In this document: positions 8,117-15,387 of the stretch, one piece after another
Layout of the letters: each line of letters begins with the position of its first letter
How positions within the stretch are numbered: the first letter of the stretch is position 1
Source of the DNA: a bacterium
Lineage (GTDB): Bacteria; JAUVQV01; DATDCY01
NCBI GenBank assembly: GCA_036524115.1
Contig: DATDCY010000125.1
Coordinates: forward strand, 1 to 29,936
Length of the DNA: 29,936 nucleotides
Direction: 5' to 3'
Position numbers and translations under genes: made by a program
The notes under the pieces: generated by a model
Databases searched by the model: none
What the model was told of the DNA's origin: nothing
What the model saw: the letters and a program-made list of their open reading frames with translations, nothing else

Positions 8117-9076
8117 GTGCCCGCAGGCGCCTTCGAGCAGAGGATCGGCGGCCCGCTCACGGCCGCCGGGATCGAAGTCCTCCAGGTCAACGTCGGGGAC
8201 CGCTGCAACCTCTCCTGCCGGCACTGCCACGTCGGCGCCGGCCCCGCAGGGACGCGGGTGATGCCGCGGGCGATCCTCGAGCGCTGCCTCGCGGTTCTGC
8301 GGGCTTCCGCCATACCGGCCGTCGACGTCACCGGCGGCGCGCCGGAGCTGCACCCGGACATCCGCTGGTTCCTGCGCGAGTGCGCGGCGCCCGGACGGCG
8401 GGTGACGGTCCGCTCCAACTTCGCGGTCCTCCTCGAGGAAGGCTGCCGCGACCTGCCCGACCTGTACGCGGACCTGCGTGTCGAGCTGGTCACGTCGCTG
8501 CCGTCGTGGGACGAGGAGCACACTGACCGCCAGCGGGGGGCGGGCGTGTTCCGCAAGGTCGTCACTGTCATGCGTCAGCTCAACGAGCGCGGCTACGGGG
8601 CGCCCGGGTCCGGCCTCGTCCTCGACGTGGTCCACAACCCGATCGGCGCCTACCTTCCCGGGTGCCAGGCCGCGCTGGAGCGCCAGTACCGCGAGTCGCT
8701 CGGTGCGCGGCAGGGGGTGCTCTTCAACCGCCTGCGGTGCATCACCAACATGCCCATCGGGCGCTTCCTCGATTTCCTCCGCCGCACGGAGAACCGCGAC
8801 GAGTACCTGGGGACCCTCGAGGCGTCGTTCAACCCCGCGACGCTGCAGAGCGTGATGTGCCGCTCGATGGTCTCGGTGGGGTGGGACGGTACGCTCTACG
8901 ACTGCGACTTCAACCAGGTGCTGCGGCTGCCGATCGACCACGGCGCGCCGGCCTCGATCCTCGCCTTCGACCACGAGCGGCTGCGGCGGCGGCGGATCAC
9001 CGTCGGGGACCACTGCTTTGGCTGCACCGCCGGCCCCGGCAGCTCCTGCCAGGGGCAGGCCGCTGCAGGCCGCTGA
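8117..9076 (+). CDS. arsS: Radical SAM enzyme, ArsS-like (arsenosugar biosynthesis family)
   Basis: The 319-residue protein has the radical SAM cluster motif C30-x3-C34-x2-C37 (CNLSCRHC) followed by HVGAGP, and the glycine-rich VTGGAPEL strand near 71-78. The C-terminal Cys-rich domain contains MCRS (C248), YDCDFNQ (C263) and CFGCTAGPGSSC (C300, C303, C311), which suggests extra Fe-S or substrate ligation. This layout matches the family named ArsS, which adds the 5'-deoxyadenosyl group to methylated arsenic. The family has selenocysteine variants; here no in-frame TGA occurs before the tandem TGA-TAA end, so it is a Cys form. No arsM or arsR lies nearby, so the arsenic role rests on family resemblance only. 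Confidence 0.82.
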   Translation: MPAGAFEQRIGGPLTAAGIEVLQVNVGDRCNLSCRHCHVGAGPAGTRVMPRAILERCLAVLRASAIPAVDVTGGAPELHPDIRWFLRECAAPGRRVTVRSNFAVLLEEGCRDLPDLYADLRVELVTSLPSWDEEHTDRQRGAGVFRKVVTVMRQLNERGYGAPGSGLVLDVVHNPIGAYLPGCQAALERQYRESLGARQGVLFNRLRCITNMPIGRFLDFLRRTENRDEYLGTLEASFNPATLQSVMCRSMVSVGWDGTLYDCDFNQVLRLPIDHGAPASILAFDHERLRRRRITVGDHCFGCTAGPGSSCQGQAAAGR

Positions 9077-9118
9077 TAACGGCCCATCTGCGGCGTTGCC
9101 GTCCTCCCGCCTCCCTGC

Positions 9119-9158
9119 GACGGCCACCAGGCCGTCTCAGTCGCCGGATCGTCCGGCG
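9119..9158. terminator. Two tandem hairpins between convergent genes
   Basis: The 153-bp gap between the converging arsS and TPR-AIM24 genes holds two perfect stems. The first is GACGGCC/GGCCGTC (9119-9125, 9130-9136; 4-nt loop). The second is CGCCGGA/TCCGGCG (9142-9148, 9152-9158; 3-nt loop). Neither has a T-run, so they are terminator-like at best and could act on both strands. Confidence 0.4.
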
Positions 9159-9229
9159 CCTTGCATCCGGACCGTTCTGAGCGGCCTGCGGCCAGGCGTG
9201 TGCGACGAGCGCGGAGCCAGGCGGCGCGG

Positions 9230-10414
9230 CTAGCCGTCCTGGAGCACCAGGTGCCCGCGCCCCTCGAAGCGGTAGCGCAGCGCCTCGTCCTTGCCGGTGA
9301 GGCGCTTGAGCTCCGGCACGACCTCCGTGTCGTACGCGAGCTGCTCGGTCCAGGCGACGACCGCGTCCGGGCGCACCAGCGTCGGCTGGTCGGGCAGCAT
9401 CGGCAGCACGACGGGCGTGCCCCGAACCGCGAGGACCACCGACCCGGCGCCGGAGAGCTCCACCGCAAGGAACCTCCCCTTGAGGAAGCCGGCGAACTCG
9501 AAGGAGACCGTGATCTCCGTGCCGCAGGCGACGAGCGCCGCGTGGTTCACGAAGAGCCGGCCGCCGGCCAGGTGCAGCGCGTGCAGGCCGCGTCCCCCGC
9601 CGGCGAGGACCAGCTCGCCGTTGCCCTCGGCCCGCGCGAGCACCCCGTGGCGCTCGCCGAACTTCGAGGCGGCCTTCCCGGCCTCGCGGAACGCCGGGGC
9701 AAAGACCACCACGCCCCGGTGGCCCGCACAGAAGAACGTGTTCACGAAGACCTTCTCGCGCACCTGGGCGAGCAGGGCCCCGGCGCCCGCCCGCACCAGC
9801 TCCGGCCCCTCCCCCGGCTGCGGCAGGCTCAGGCCCGAGAGCCAATCGCCGACCTCCGGCTCGAGGGCGGCCTCCGGGGCCCCCGACCCGTCAGCCCGCG
9901 GGCGGCGCGCACCGCCGGCGCGCCCGGTCGCGACCGTCCCCGCGTCCTCGCCCCGCGCCACGGCTTCGCCCCGGGGCACCAGCCGGCAACGCACCTTCTC
10001 GGCGTTCTCCTCGTCGCCGGCGCGCGTGAAGCAATCGAGCGCCTTCTCCAGCGACTGCTGTCGCTCGAGGCAGAAGCCCAGGTTGCGCAGCGCCTTGACG
10101 TCGTCCGGATCGAGCTCGAGCTGGCGCTCGAAGGCCGCCTGCGCCTCCAGGTAGCGCTGCCCCTTGAAGCAGATGAGGCCGAGGTTCGCGAGGTGGCCGG
10201 CGACGCGCGGCTCCAGCTCGGTCAGCCGGCGATACGCGGCGAGGGCCCCGTCCATGTCGCCGCGGCGGTAGATGAGGTAGGCGCGGAAGTTCAGGGCGGT
10301 CGTCGAGCGCGGGTTCTCGGCAACCAGGCGGTCGACGATCTCCTCCGCCTGGCGGGCGTCCCCCTGCTGGAAGAGCTCGCGCGCCCGCTGCAGCGCCGCC
10401 GCGGCGTCGGTCAT
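9230..10414 (-). CDS. TPR-AIM24 fusion protein
   Basis: This is a 394-residue soluble protein. Residues 1-145 are tetratricopeptide repeats (for example LNFRAYLIYRRGDMDGALAAYRRLTELEP, and two more with the usual A/G-Y/F-P spacing). A Gly/Arg/Ala-rich linker spans about 146-190. The rest is an AIM24/DUF124-type beta-rich domain (VFVNTFF near 222-228, then GRGLHALHLAGGRLFVN and VRPDAVVAWT), related in fold to TRAP. The ATG at 10414 overlaps the stop of the upstream lipoprotein gene (ATGA), which decides the start; longer frames give only Arg-rich shadow sequence. No signal peptide is seen. The function of bacterial AIM24 proteins is poorly known, so only a scaffold or binding role is suggested. 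Confidence 0.85.
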   Translation of the reverse strand: MTDAAAALQRARELFQQGDARQAEEIVDRLVAENPRSTTALNFRAYLIYRRGDMDGALAAYRRLTELEPRVAGHLANLGLICFKGQRYLEAQAAFERQLELDPDDVKALRNLGFCLERQQSLEKALDCFTRAGDEENAEKVRCRLVPRGEAVARGEDAGTVATGRAGGARRPRADGSGAPEAALEPEVGDWLSGLSLPQPGEGPELVRAGAGALLAQVREKVFVNTFFCAGHRGVVVFAPAFREAGKAASKFGERHGVLARAEGNGELVLAGGGRGLHALHLAGGRLFVNHAALVACGTEITVSFEFAGFLKGRFLAVELSGAGSVVLAVRGTPVVLPMLPDQPTLVRPDAVVAWTEQLAYDTEVVPELKRLTGKDEALRYRFEGRGHLVLQDG

Positions 10415-10974
10415 GGCAATCCCGGGATCCCTTCGATGCCGAATGGCACGTCCCCGCGGAAATCCAGCAGCCGCAGGCTCGTGTCGCTCCGGAGGAACAG
10501 GAACACCGTCTCGCCGGCGCGCGCCCGCGAGACGCCGTCGCGGCCCACCTCGACGCGCTCCCACTGCGCCCGGACGCTGATCCGGTCGTCCTCGGTCTCG
10601 ACGCCACGCACGGCGACGACGACCCGGCGGCTGGTGGTCTCGGCGACGAGCTGGCGCAGGGCGCCTTCGAGAGCCGGATAGCCCCGGTAGAACCCGCGCG
10701 AGACCCGGCTGAGGAAGCCGTCGACGTCGCCGGACTCGTAGGCCTCGCCAAGCTGCACGACCGACATCCACGCGTAGCGCTCGACCGCGCCGATGTCCGC
10801 GGGAGGCTCCGTCGGCTGCAGCTGGATCTCGATGGACGGCGCGGCACCGCCGGATGCGGCAGGTGCCGGCGTCCCGGCGCCGGGTCTCCCCGGCGCGGCG
10901 CAGCCGGCCAGGAGGACGGCGGCGGCGAGCGCCAGGATGCGTTCACGACCGTGCAGACCGCAGGATGCCCACAT
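10411..10974 (-). CDS. Predicted lipoprotein with NTF2-like domain
   Basis: This is a 187-residue secreted lipoprotein. The ATG at 10974 is preceded by a purine-rich GAGGGGG site and gives a signal peptide ending in the lipobox LLAGC with Cys25. A Pro/Ala/Gly linker of about 35 residues follows, then a domain of about 110 residues (AWMSVVQLGEAYESGDVDGFLSRVSRGFY, ending in the strand LRLLDFRGDVPFGI) whose helix-then-sheet order resembles NTF2/SnoaL-type folds. Longer frames would start upstream of the likely transcription start near 11017 and were rejected. It is translationally coupled to the TPR-AIM24 gene. No enzymatic residues are recognised; a binding or envelope-structure role is possible. 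Confidence 0.75.
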   Translation of the reverse strand: MWASCGLHGRERILALAAAVLLAGCAAPGRPGAGTPAPAASGGAAPSIEIQLQPTEPPADIGAVERYAWMSVVQLGEAYESGDVDGFLSRVSRGFYRGYPALEGALRQLVAETTSRRVVVAVRGVETEDDRISVRAQWERVEVGRDGVSRARAGETVFLFLRSDTSLRLLDFRGDVPFGIEGIPGLP

Positions 10975-11023
10975 GCTGGACCCCCTCTCGAGACGTAGGT
11001 GGGTGGCCAAAGCTCCGCCGGAA

Positions 11024-11052
11024 ATGCTATGTCGCCGCCCCGGCCGCGTCAA
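11024..11052 (-). promoter_or_regulatory. Sigma70-type promoter of the lipoprotein/TPR-AIM24 unit
   Basis: On the minus strand TTGACG (11052-11047) and TAGCAT (11029-11024) are 17 nt apart. The start would be near 11017, giving a leader of about 43 nt to the ATG at 10974. The -35 box overlaps the hairpin at the end of the upstream RodZ-like gene. Confidence 0.7.
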
Positions 11053-11070
11053 GCGGGCGAAGGGCCCGCT
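11052..11070 (-). terminator. Hairpin at the 3' end of the RodZ-like gene
   Basis: A 7-bp stem (AGCGGGC/GCCCGCT) with a 5-nt loop begins inside the TAG stop codon and ends on the -35 box of the next promoter. Only two T follow, so intrinsic termination would be weak. Confidence 0.45.
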
Positions 11071-11887
11071 AGCGCCCCGGCACGCTGCCGGCCCGGGGCG
11101 AGGTCCCGGGGGCCGGGGCCTCGAAGACGACCCCGGCGCGCGCCTCTCCCTTGTCGCCGATGAAGCCCAGTTCCCGTCCGTTCACCGTGATGCGCACGGC
11201 CCCGGCGTCGCCGAGCGAGAGCCCCAGGCGCCGCCGCGCCCGCAGGGTGAGTTCCTGTCCCGGGCCGAGGTCCTGGCGCCGCACCTCCTCGGCGTCAGCG
11301 GCAACATCGACCCGGCTCGAGCCCTCCGAGTGCAGGACCACCGTCAGGCCGGCGGCGTCCGGCGCCGTCGCGTCCGGCGCCGGCGCTGCCTCCTCCTGCT
11401 CCGGCTGCGGCAGCGGACGCTCGGCCGCGGGGGGCGCCGCCGGCCGGTCGGGGACCTCCACCGGCGCCGGGCGCTGCACCACGCCGAGAACCAGGTAGGC
11501 AGCCGCGGCGCAGGCGCAGGCGATCGGCACCGTCCAGTCGCGCCAGCTCGACACGGCGCGCAGGGGCACCCGGAAGATGCTGCCCTCGGGGCCGCCATCC
11601 CCGGACAGACCCCACTCCCGCACGATCTCCCCCGCGTCCAGCCCGACCAGCGCGGCGTAGGCCGCCAGCAGGCCTCGCGCGTAGGGCTGCGGCGGCAGTT
11701 CGTCGGCGGACCCCTCTTCGACGGCGCGCACCTGTCGCGGGGGGAACCGCGTGGCGCTCGCCGCCTCCTCGAGCGAGAGGCCACGGCGCTCGCGCGCCTC
11801 GCGCAGGAGCGCCCCGACCCGGCGCGGCCCCGCCCCCGCGTCGGGGACCTCCGCCCGATCGCGCCCGCCTGCAGCCCGTCCGCTCAT
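11069..11887 (-). CDS. RodZ-like protein: cytoplasmic HTH, one membrane span, periplasmic DUF4115 domain
   Basis: This is a 272-residue bitopic membrane protein. Residues about 23-95 form an HTH_25-type helix-turn-helix (LLREARERRGLSLEEAASATR, VEEGSADELPPQPYARG), the MreB-contacting module in RodZ. A transmembrane segment (WTVPIACACAAAAYLVLGVV) follows near 125-145, then a Pro/Ala/Glu-rich linker and a C-terminal beta domain ending in ITVNGRELGFIGDKG, typical of DUF4115. The ATG at 11887 has an AAGGGCGG site; an alternative GTG at 11929 would overlap the xerD stop and add 14 residues. Position after xerD suggests co-transcription. It likely helps set cell shape; a transcription-factor role is less likely given the membrane anchor. 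Confidence 0.82.
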   Translation of the reverse strand: MSGRAAGGRDRAEVPDAGAGPRRVGALLREARERRGLSLEEAASATRFPPRQVRAVEEGSADELPPQPYARGLLAAYAALVGLDAGEIVREWGLSGDGGPEGSIFRVPLRAVSSWRDWTVPIACACAAAAYLVLGVVQRPAPVEVPDRPAAPPAAERPLPQPEQEEAAPAPDATAPDAAGLTVVLHSEGSSRVDVAADAEEVRRQDLGPGQELTLRARRRLGLSLGDAGAVRITVNGRELGFIGDKGEARAGVVFEAPAPGTSPRAGSVPGR

Positions 11888-11921
11888 CGCGTGTCCGCCC
11901 TTCGTCCGGCCAGACTCGTCA

Positions 11922-12812
11922 TCAGGCACGCGGGTGGTGCCGCGCGTGCACCGCGCGCAGCCGCTCCTGGGAGAGGTGCGTGTAGATCTGCGTCGTGGAG
12001 ATATCGGCGTGCCCGAGCAGCAGCTGCACGGCGCGCAGGTCGGCGCCGTTGTCCAGCAGGTGGGTGGCGAACGAGTGCCGCAGCGTGTGCGGGGACACGG
12101 CCCGCGTGACGCCGGCCGCCCGCAGGTGCCGCTTCACGATCTGCCAGGCGCGCTGGCGCGTGAGGTGCCCGCCGCGCGCCCCCGGGAACAGGTGCGGGCC
12201 GGATCGGGGCCGCCGGCCGGGGGGCCGCCCGGCCGCCAGATGGCGCAGGATCAGCTCGCGCGCCTCCTCGCCGAACGGCACGAGCCGCTCCCTGCCGCCC
12301 TTGCCGCGCACGCGGATGAGCCACGCCTCGACGTCCACCTGGTCCACCCGCAAGCCGACGAGCTCGGAGACGCGCAGGCCGCAGTCGTACAGCAGCGCGA
12401 GCAGCAGCGCGTCCCGCACCCCCGCCGGCGTCCCCTGGTCCGGCGCCGCCAGCAGCCGCTCCACCTCGTCGCCGCTGAGCTTGCGCGGCAGCCGCTTCCA
12501 CCCGCGCGGCGACTCGACGAGCTCCGTCGGGTCGTGCGCGATGCGCCCCTCGAGGCGCAGGAAGCGGTAGAACGCGCGCAGCGCCGCGAGGTGGCGGGCG
12601 CGGGAAGACGCCGCGAGTCCGTCGGCTGCGAGCGATGCGAGATGGCCGCGCACCGCCGCGACGTCGACCGTGGCCGGCGCCCCGCCCCCCCGGTTCGCGA
12701 GGTGGGCGGCGAACCGCGTGAGGTCGCGCCGGTACGCCTCGACGGTGTTCGCGGCCAGCCGCCGCTCCGCCGCCAGCGCCTCGAGGAACTCCGCGACGTC
12801 AGGGTCGTTCAC
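11922..12812 (-). CDS. xerD: Tyrosine recombinase XerD
   Basis: The 296-residue protein is of the length and type that, with XerC, resolves chromosome dimers at dif. Residues 1-90 are the SAM-like core-binding domain. The catalytic residues are all visible: R147 (CGLRVSEL), K171 (GKGGRERL), H242 and R245 (SPHTLRHSFATHLL), H268 (LLGHADI) and the nucleophile Y277 (TQIYTHL). The C-terminus ends in HARHHPRA, as in XerD. No att-like repeats or cargo genes flank it and it sits among housekeeping genes, so it is a cellular recombinase rather than a phage integrase. The GTG start lies 7 nt after a TATACT box and lacks a Shine-Dalgarno. Confidence 0.93.
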   Translation of the reverse strand: MNDPDVAEFLEALAAERRLAANTVEAYRRDLTRFAAHLANRGGGAPATVDVAAVRGHLASLAADGLAASSRARHLAALRAFYRFLRLEGRIAHDPTELVESPRGWKRLPRKLSGDEVERLLAAPDQGTPAGVRDALLLALLYDCGLRVSELVGLRVDQVDVEAWLIRVRGKGGRERLVPFGEEARELILRHLAAGRPPGRRPRSGPHLFPGARGGHLTRQRAWQIVKRHLRAAGVTRAVSPHTLRHSFATHLLDNGADLRAVQLLLGHADISTTQIYTHLSQERLRAVHARHHPRA

Positions 12813-12819
12813 GGCCGGC

Positions 12820-12825
12820 AGTATA
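12820..12825 (-). promoter_or_regulatory. Candidate -10 box of xerD, leaderless spacing
   Basis: TATACT on the minus strand lies 7 nt before the GTG at 12812. A TTGAAG farther upstream is 21 nt from it, too far for an ideal -35. The only AT-rich spot in the 47-bp lepB-xerD gap is here. Confidence 0.5.
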
Positions 12826-12859
12826 ACGCCGACGCCGACGGCCCGTCTTCAACGGTCCG

Positions 12860-13585
12860 CTAATGAATCAGATCGCCGATGCGGTCCCAGCGGATCTGCC
12901 AGATGCGGTTCCCGAAGGACCAGTAGATGACCATCGCCTTGCCGACGATGTCCTCGCGGCGCACCGGCCCCCAGAAGCGGGAGTCGAAGCTGTTGTCGCG
13001 ATTGTCCCCCATCATGAAGAGGTAGTCGTCGTCCACGCGCCAGGTGTCGACGACCTGCCCGTCGACCCGGATCCTGCCGTCGACGACGACCACGGTCCCC
13101 GGCCGGTCCCGCTCCTTCAGCTCGTTGGCGATCAGCAGCCGGTAGAGCTCCACGTTGGGCCCGTCGAGCCGCACCGTCTCGCCCTTCTTCGGCACGTGGA
13201 AGGGCGGCAGGAAGCGCTCGCGCCCGTTCGGGTGGCCGGGGCCGTAGCTGGCATGCGGGTCGGCGACGGCGACGCGGTTGACCTCCAGCTTCCCGTCGTC
13301 GAGCTCCACGTCGTCCCCGGGCAGGGCCACGACACGCTTGATGAAGTCGGTCTTGCGGTCCTGCGGGAACTTGAAGACCACGACCTCGCCGCGCTCGGGC
13401 AGCCGGAAGCGGTAGACGAGCTTGTTGACGAGCAGGTGGTCGCCGATGAGCAGCGTCGGGATCATCGACCCCGAGGGGATCTTGAACGCCTGCACGACGA
13501 ACGTGCGGATGACGAGCGCCAGCGCGACCGCGATGACGATCGCTTCGACGTACTCGCGGACGAGCGACTTGGTGCGTGCCGACAT
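12860..13585 (-). CDS. lepB: Signal peptidase I
   Basis: This membrane-bound serine protease removes signal peptides on the outer face of the cytoplasmic membrane. The 241-residue protein has one N-terminal anchor (about 11-33), the catalytic Ser40 in IPSGSM, the catalytic Lys83 in DFIKRVVALPGD, and box E GDNRDNSFDSR near 198-208. Only one membrane span is predicted, unlike the two of E. coli LepB. It is the third gene of a unit with two DUF507 genes; 45 nt separate it from the nearer one. The ATG at 13585 is well placed relative to the anchor. Confidence 0.96.
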   Translation of the reverse strand: MSARTKSLVREYVEAIVIAVALALVIRTFVVQAFKIPSGSMIPTLLIGDHLLVNKLVYRFRLPERGEVVVFKFPQDRKTDFIKRVVALPGDDVELDDGKLEVNRVAVADPHASYGPGHPNGRERFLPPFHVPKKGETVRLDGPNVELYRLLIANELKERDRPGTVVVVDGRIRVDGQVVDTWRVDDDYLFMMGDNRDNSFDSRFWGPVRREDIVGKAMVIYWSFGNRIWQIRWDRIGDLIH

Positions 13586-13630
13586 GGCGTGGACGCCGGT
13601 GCGGCGGTCCGGGCCGCGGGGCCCGGGCGC

Positions 13631-13909
13631 CTAGACCGCCCGGAGCTTGCGGATCTCCTCGTCGTAGGCCTTGCTCCACATGACGTCCCACTCGCGGCTG
13701 CCTTCGACGATCTTGCGCGAGTAGGAGCCGAGCGTGGCCTGGATCTTCTCGTCGATACCGTCGAACTGGCGCAGGCACTCGACGAGGACCTTCTTGATGC
13801 GCAGGCGGACCTCGTTCTCCTCCTCCATGAAGTCGACCTCGTCCATCGCGTTCACGGCGCGGAAGAGCACGTGGGAGAGGTGGTTGATGCGGTCGTCCGA
13901 GAGCTTCAT
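13631..13909 (-). CDS. DUF507 family protein (second copy)
   Basis: This is a 92-residue, highly charged, all-helical protein beginning MKLSDDRINHLSHVLFRAV and ending in YDEEIRKLRAV. The opening pattern (M-K/R-L-x-x-x-x-I-x-x-L/I) and length fit DUF507, a small family in Deltaproteobacteria and Aquificae with no assigned function that I know of. The ATG at 13909 is preceded by GGGGAGGGG. It lies 12 nt after the other DUF507 gene and upstream of lepB. It shares the fold pattern but only modest identity with its neighbour, suggesting old duplication and possible heterodimer formation. Confidence 0.85.
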   Translation of the reverse strand: MKLSDDRINHLSHVLFRAVNAMDEVDFMEEENEVRLRIKKVLVECLRQFDGIDEKIQATLGSYSRKIVEGSREWDVMWSKAYDEEIRKLRAV

Positions 13910-13921
13910 CGCCCCTCCCCT

Positions 13922-14203
13922 TCAGATCACGACGTTGCGCTCGCGCGCGAGCTTGGTCTTCACCATCTGGAACATGCGGCGGTAGTCCACGGAGTCCCGC
14001 TGGATCTCCTTGAGGTGGCCGCGGAGGATGTCGTCGACCTCGCGGTTGAGCTGGTCCTCGGCCGCGAGGTTCTCGGCGAGCGCGTGCCGCAGGCGCTCCA
14101 CGACGGGCTCGTCCTCGCCCATGATGTCGATGATCCCTTCCTCCTTGAGCCCCCGGAGGATCTTCCACGCGATGTAGTCGATCTCTTCCTGCCTCAGCCG
14201 CAC
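13922..14203 (-). CDS. DUF507 family protein (first copy)
   Basis: This is a 93-residue charged helical protein starting with RLRQEEIDYIAWKILRGLKEEGIID. The family pattern of an N-terminal I-x-x-I-A/S helix, an acidic EDEPVVERLRHALAENLAAEDQLNREVDDILR middle and a basic C-terminal helix is clear. The GTG at 14203 has GAGGAG 6 nt upstream and follows a sigma70-type promoter by about 27 nt of leader. Function unknown. It is the promoter-proximal gene of the DUF507-DUF507-lepB unit. Confidence 0.87.
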   Translation of the reverse strand: MRLRQEEIDYIAWKILRGLKEEGIIDIMGEDEPVVERLRHALAENLAAEDQLNREVDDILRGHLKEIQRDSVDYRRMFQMVKTKLARERNVVI

Positions 14204-14236
14204 GCCACGCTCCTCGCCTTGATTCCGTAACGGCGC

Positions 14237-14265
14237 ATCATACCCGATCGACCGCCGTTCTTCAA
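14237..14265 (-). promoter_or_regulatory. Sigma70-type promoter of DUF507-DUF507-lepB
   Basis: Minus-strand TTGAAG (14265-14260) and TATGAT (14242-14237) are 17 nt apart. The start would be near 14230, leaving about 27 nt to the GTG at 14203. It is divergent from, and overlaps in its -35 region with, the promoter of the PfkB kinase gene. Confidence 0.75.
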
Positions 14266-14269
14266 GAAC
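14257..14269. promoter_or_regulatory. Palindrome in the shared -35 region of divergent promoters
   Basis: GTTCTT-C-AAGAAC is a perfect 6-bp inverted repeat around one central base. It covers the DUF507 -35 box and the place where the divergent kinase -35 would fall. A regulator binding site is possible; a chance palindrome is not excluded. Confidence 0.35.
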
Positions 14270-14282
14270 CGCAGTGCCGTGC

Positions 14283-14288
14283 TATACT
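14283..14288 (+). promoter_or_regulatory. Candidate -10 box of the PfkB kinase gene, leaderless spacing
   Basis: TATACT ends 6 nt before the GTG at 14295, so the G of the start codon is itself the expected first transcribed base. The matching -35 (TTCAAG, 16 nt upstream) is poor. Confidence 0.6.
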
Positions 14289-14294
14289 CCGGCC

Positions 14295-15251
14295 GTGTTC
14301 AAGCACATCGCGGTCTCGGGTTCCCTGGCCTTCGACCGCATCATGGACTTCCCGGGGAAGTTCTCCGACCACATCCTGCCCGACAAGATCCACGTCCTCA
14401 ATGTCTGCTTCGCGATCAACGGCCTGCGCGAGAACTTCGGCGGCACGGCCGGCAACATCGCCTACGCGCTGGCGCTGCTCGGGGAGCGCCCCCGGGTCAT
14501 CGCCGCGGTCGGCCGCGACTTCGATCCCTACCGAACCTGGATGGCCCGGCATCACCTCTCGCTCGACCACGTCGCGGAGGTCGCGGACGAGCTGACCGCC
14601 GGCGCCTACATCACCACCGACCAGTCCGACAACCAGATCACCGCGTTCAACCCCGGCGCGATGCGCCACCGCGTGAGCCTCGACCCGGAGGCCTTCCCCG
14701 CGCGCGAGACCATCGCGGTGGTCGCCCCCGGCAACCTCGAGGACATGGAGCACCTGGCACGGCTCTGGCGCGAGCGGGGCGTCCCGTACATCTTCGACCC
14801 CGGGCAGTCGCTGCCGGCCTGGGGCGGGGAGCAGCTGCTGGAGCTCATCCGCGGCTCGCTGATCTTCATCAGCAACGACTACGAGCTGGAGCTGACGTGC
14901 CGCAAGACGGGCCGCGGCGCCGAGGACCTGCTGCACCTGACGTCGGCCGTGATCACGACGCGCGGCGAGGCCGGCGCGGTGCTCCTCCAGCGCGAGGCGG
15001 ACGTGCAGCGCCACCTGATCCCGGCGGTCCGCCCCGAGAAGGTCGCCGACCCCACCGGCGCGGGCGACGCCTTCCGCGGCGGCCTGGTCAAGGGCCTCGC
15101 GCTCTCGCGCGGCGCGCTGCTGCACGCCTGCCGGATGGGCGCGACCGCGGCGGCCTACGCCGTCGAGGTCTACGGGACGCAGACCTACCGCTTCACCCAG
15201 GACAGCTTCAACGAGCGCTTCACAGATTCGTTCGGCTACCCGGCGTTCTGA
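14295..15251 (+). CDS. PfkB-family sugar/nucleoside kinase (adenosine-kinase-like)
   Basis: This is a 318-residue ribokinase-fold kinase. The GTG at 14295 is chosen because an upstream ATG would lie before the TATACT box, and homology begins with VFKHIAVSGSLAFDRI. Signature 1 is the GGTAGNIAYALALLG region (residues 49-63) and signature 2 is DPTGAGDAFRGG near 252-263, whose second Asp is the catalytic base. Between them SNDYELELT and TTRGEAGAVL are typical. Overall pattern is closest to adenosine-kinase-like PfkB proteins seen in Deltaproteobacteria, but the phosphate acceptor cannot be fixed by eye. The stop is followed by one base and then by the large inverted-repeat element. Confidence 0.88.
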   Translation: MFKHIAVSGSLAFDRIMDFPGKFSDHILPDKIHVLNVCFAINGLRENFGGTAGNIAYALALLGERPRVIAAVGRDFDPYRTWMARHHLSLDHVAEVADELTAGAYITTDQSDNQITAFNPGAMRHRVSLDPEAFPARETIAVVAPGNLEDMEHLARLWRERGVPYIFDPGQSLPAWGGEQLLELIRGSLIFISNDYELELTCRKTGRGAEDLLHLTSAVITTRGEAGAVLLQREADVQRHLIPAVRPEKVADPTGAGDAFRGGLVKGLALSRGALLHACRMGATAAAYAVEVYGTQTYRFTQDSFNERFTDSFGYPAF

Positions 15252-15341
15252 GGTCGGGCCCCGGCCCGGGGGCGCCTGTTCCCTTCCGTCTCGCCCTGCG
15301 CCCCTCAGTCCGCGAGGGCACTCATCAGCCGCTCGACTGTC

Positions 15342-15387
15342 AATGCGCCGGCCACACTCAGCCGCCACAGCAAGCGGCCGGCGCATT
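15342..15387. repeat. Internal 12-bp inverted repeat of the left sub-unit
   Basis: AATGCGCCGGCC (15342-15353) and GGCCGGCGCATT (15376-15387) are perfect complements around a 22-nt loop; GTC/GAC pairs extend the stem beyond a 2-nt bulge. This stem lies between the left arm and its third, inverted copy at 15399-15414. Confidence 0.75.

Noticed and set aside
8117-9076. Selenocysteine version of ArsS
   Set aside because: The family has selenoproteins, but there is no in-frame TGA before the tandem TGA-TAA end and all expected positions are Cys.
11922-12812. Integrase of a mobile island
   Set aside because: Length, the HHPRA end and housekeeping neighbours match XerD; no att repeats, tRNA or cargo genes adjoin it.
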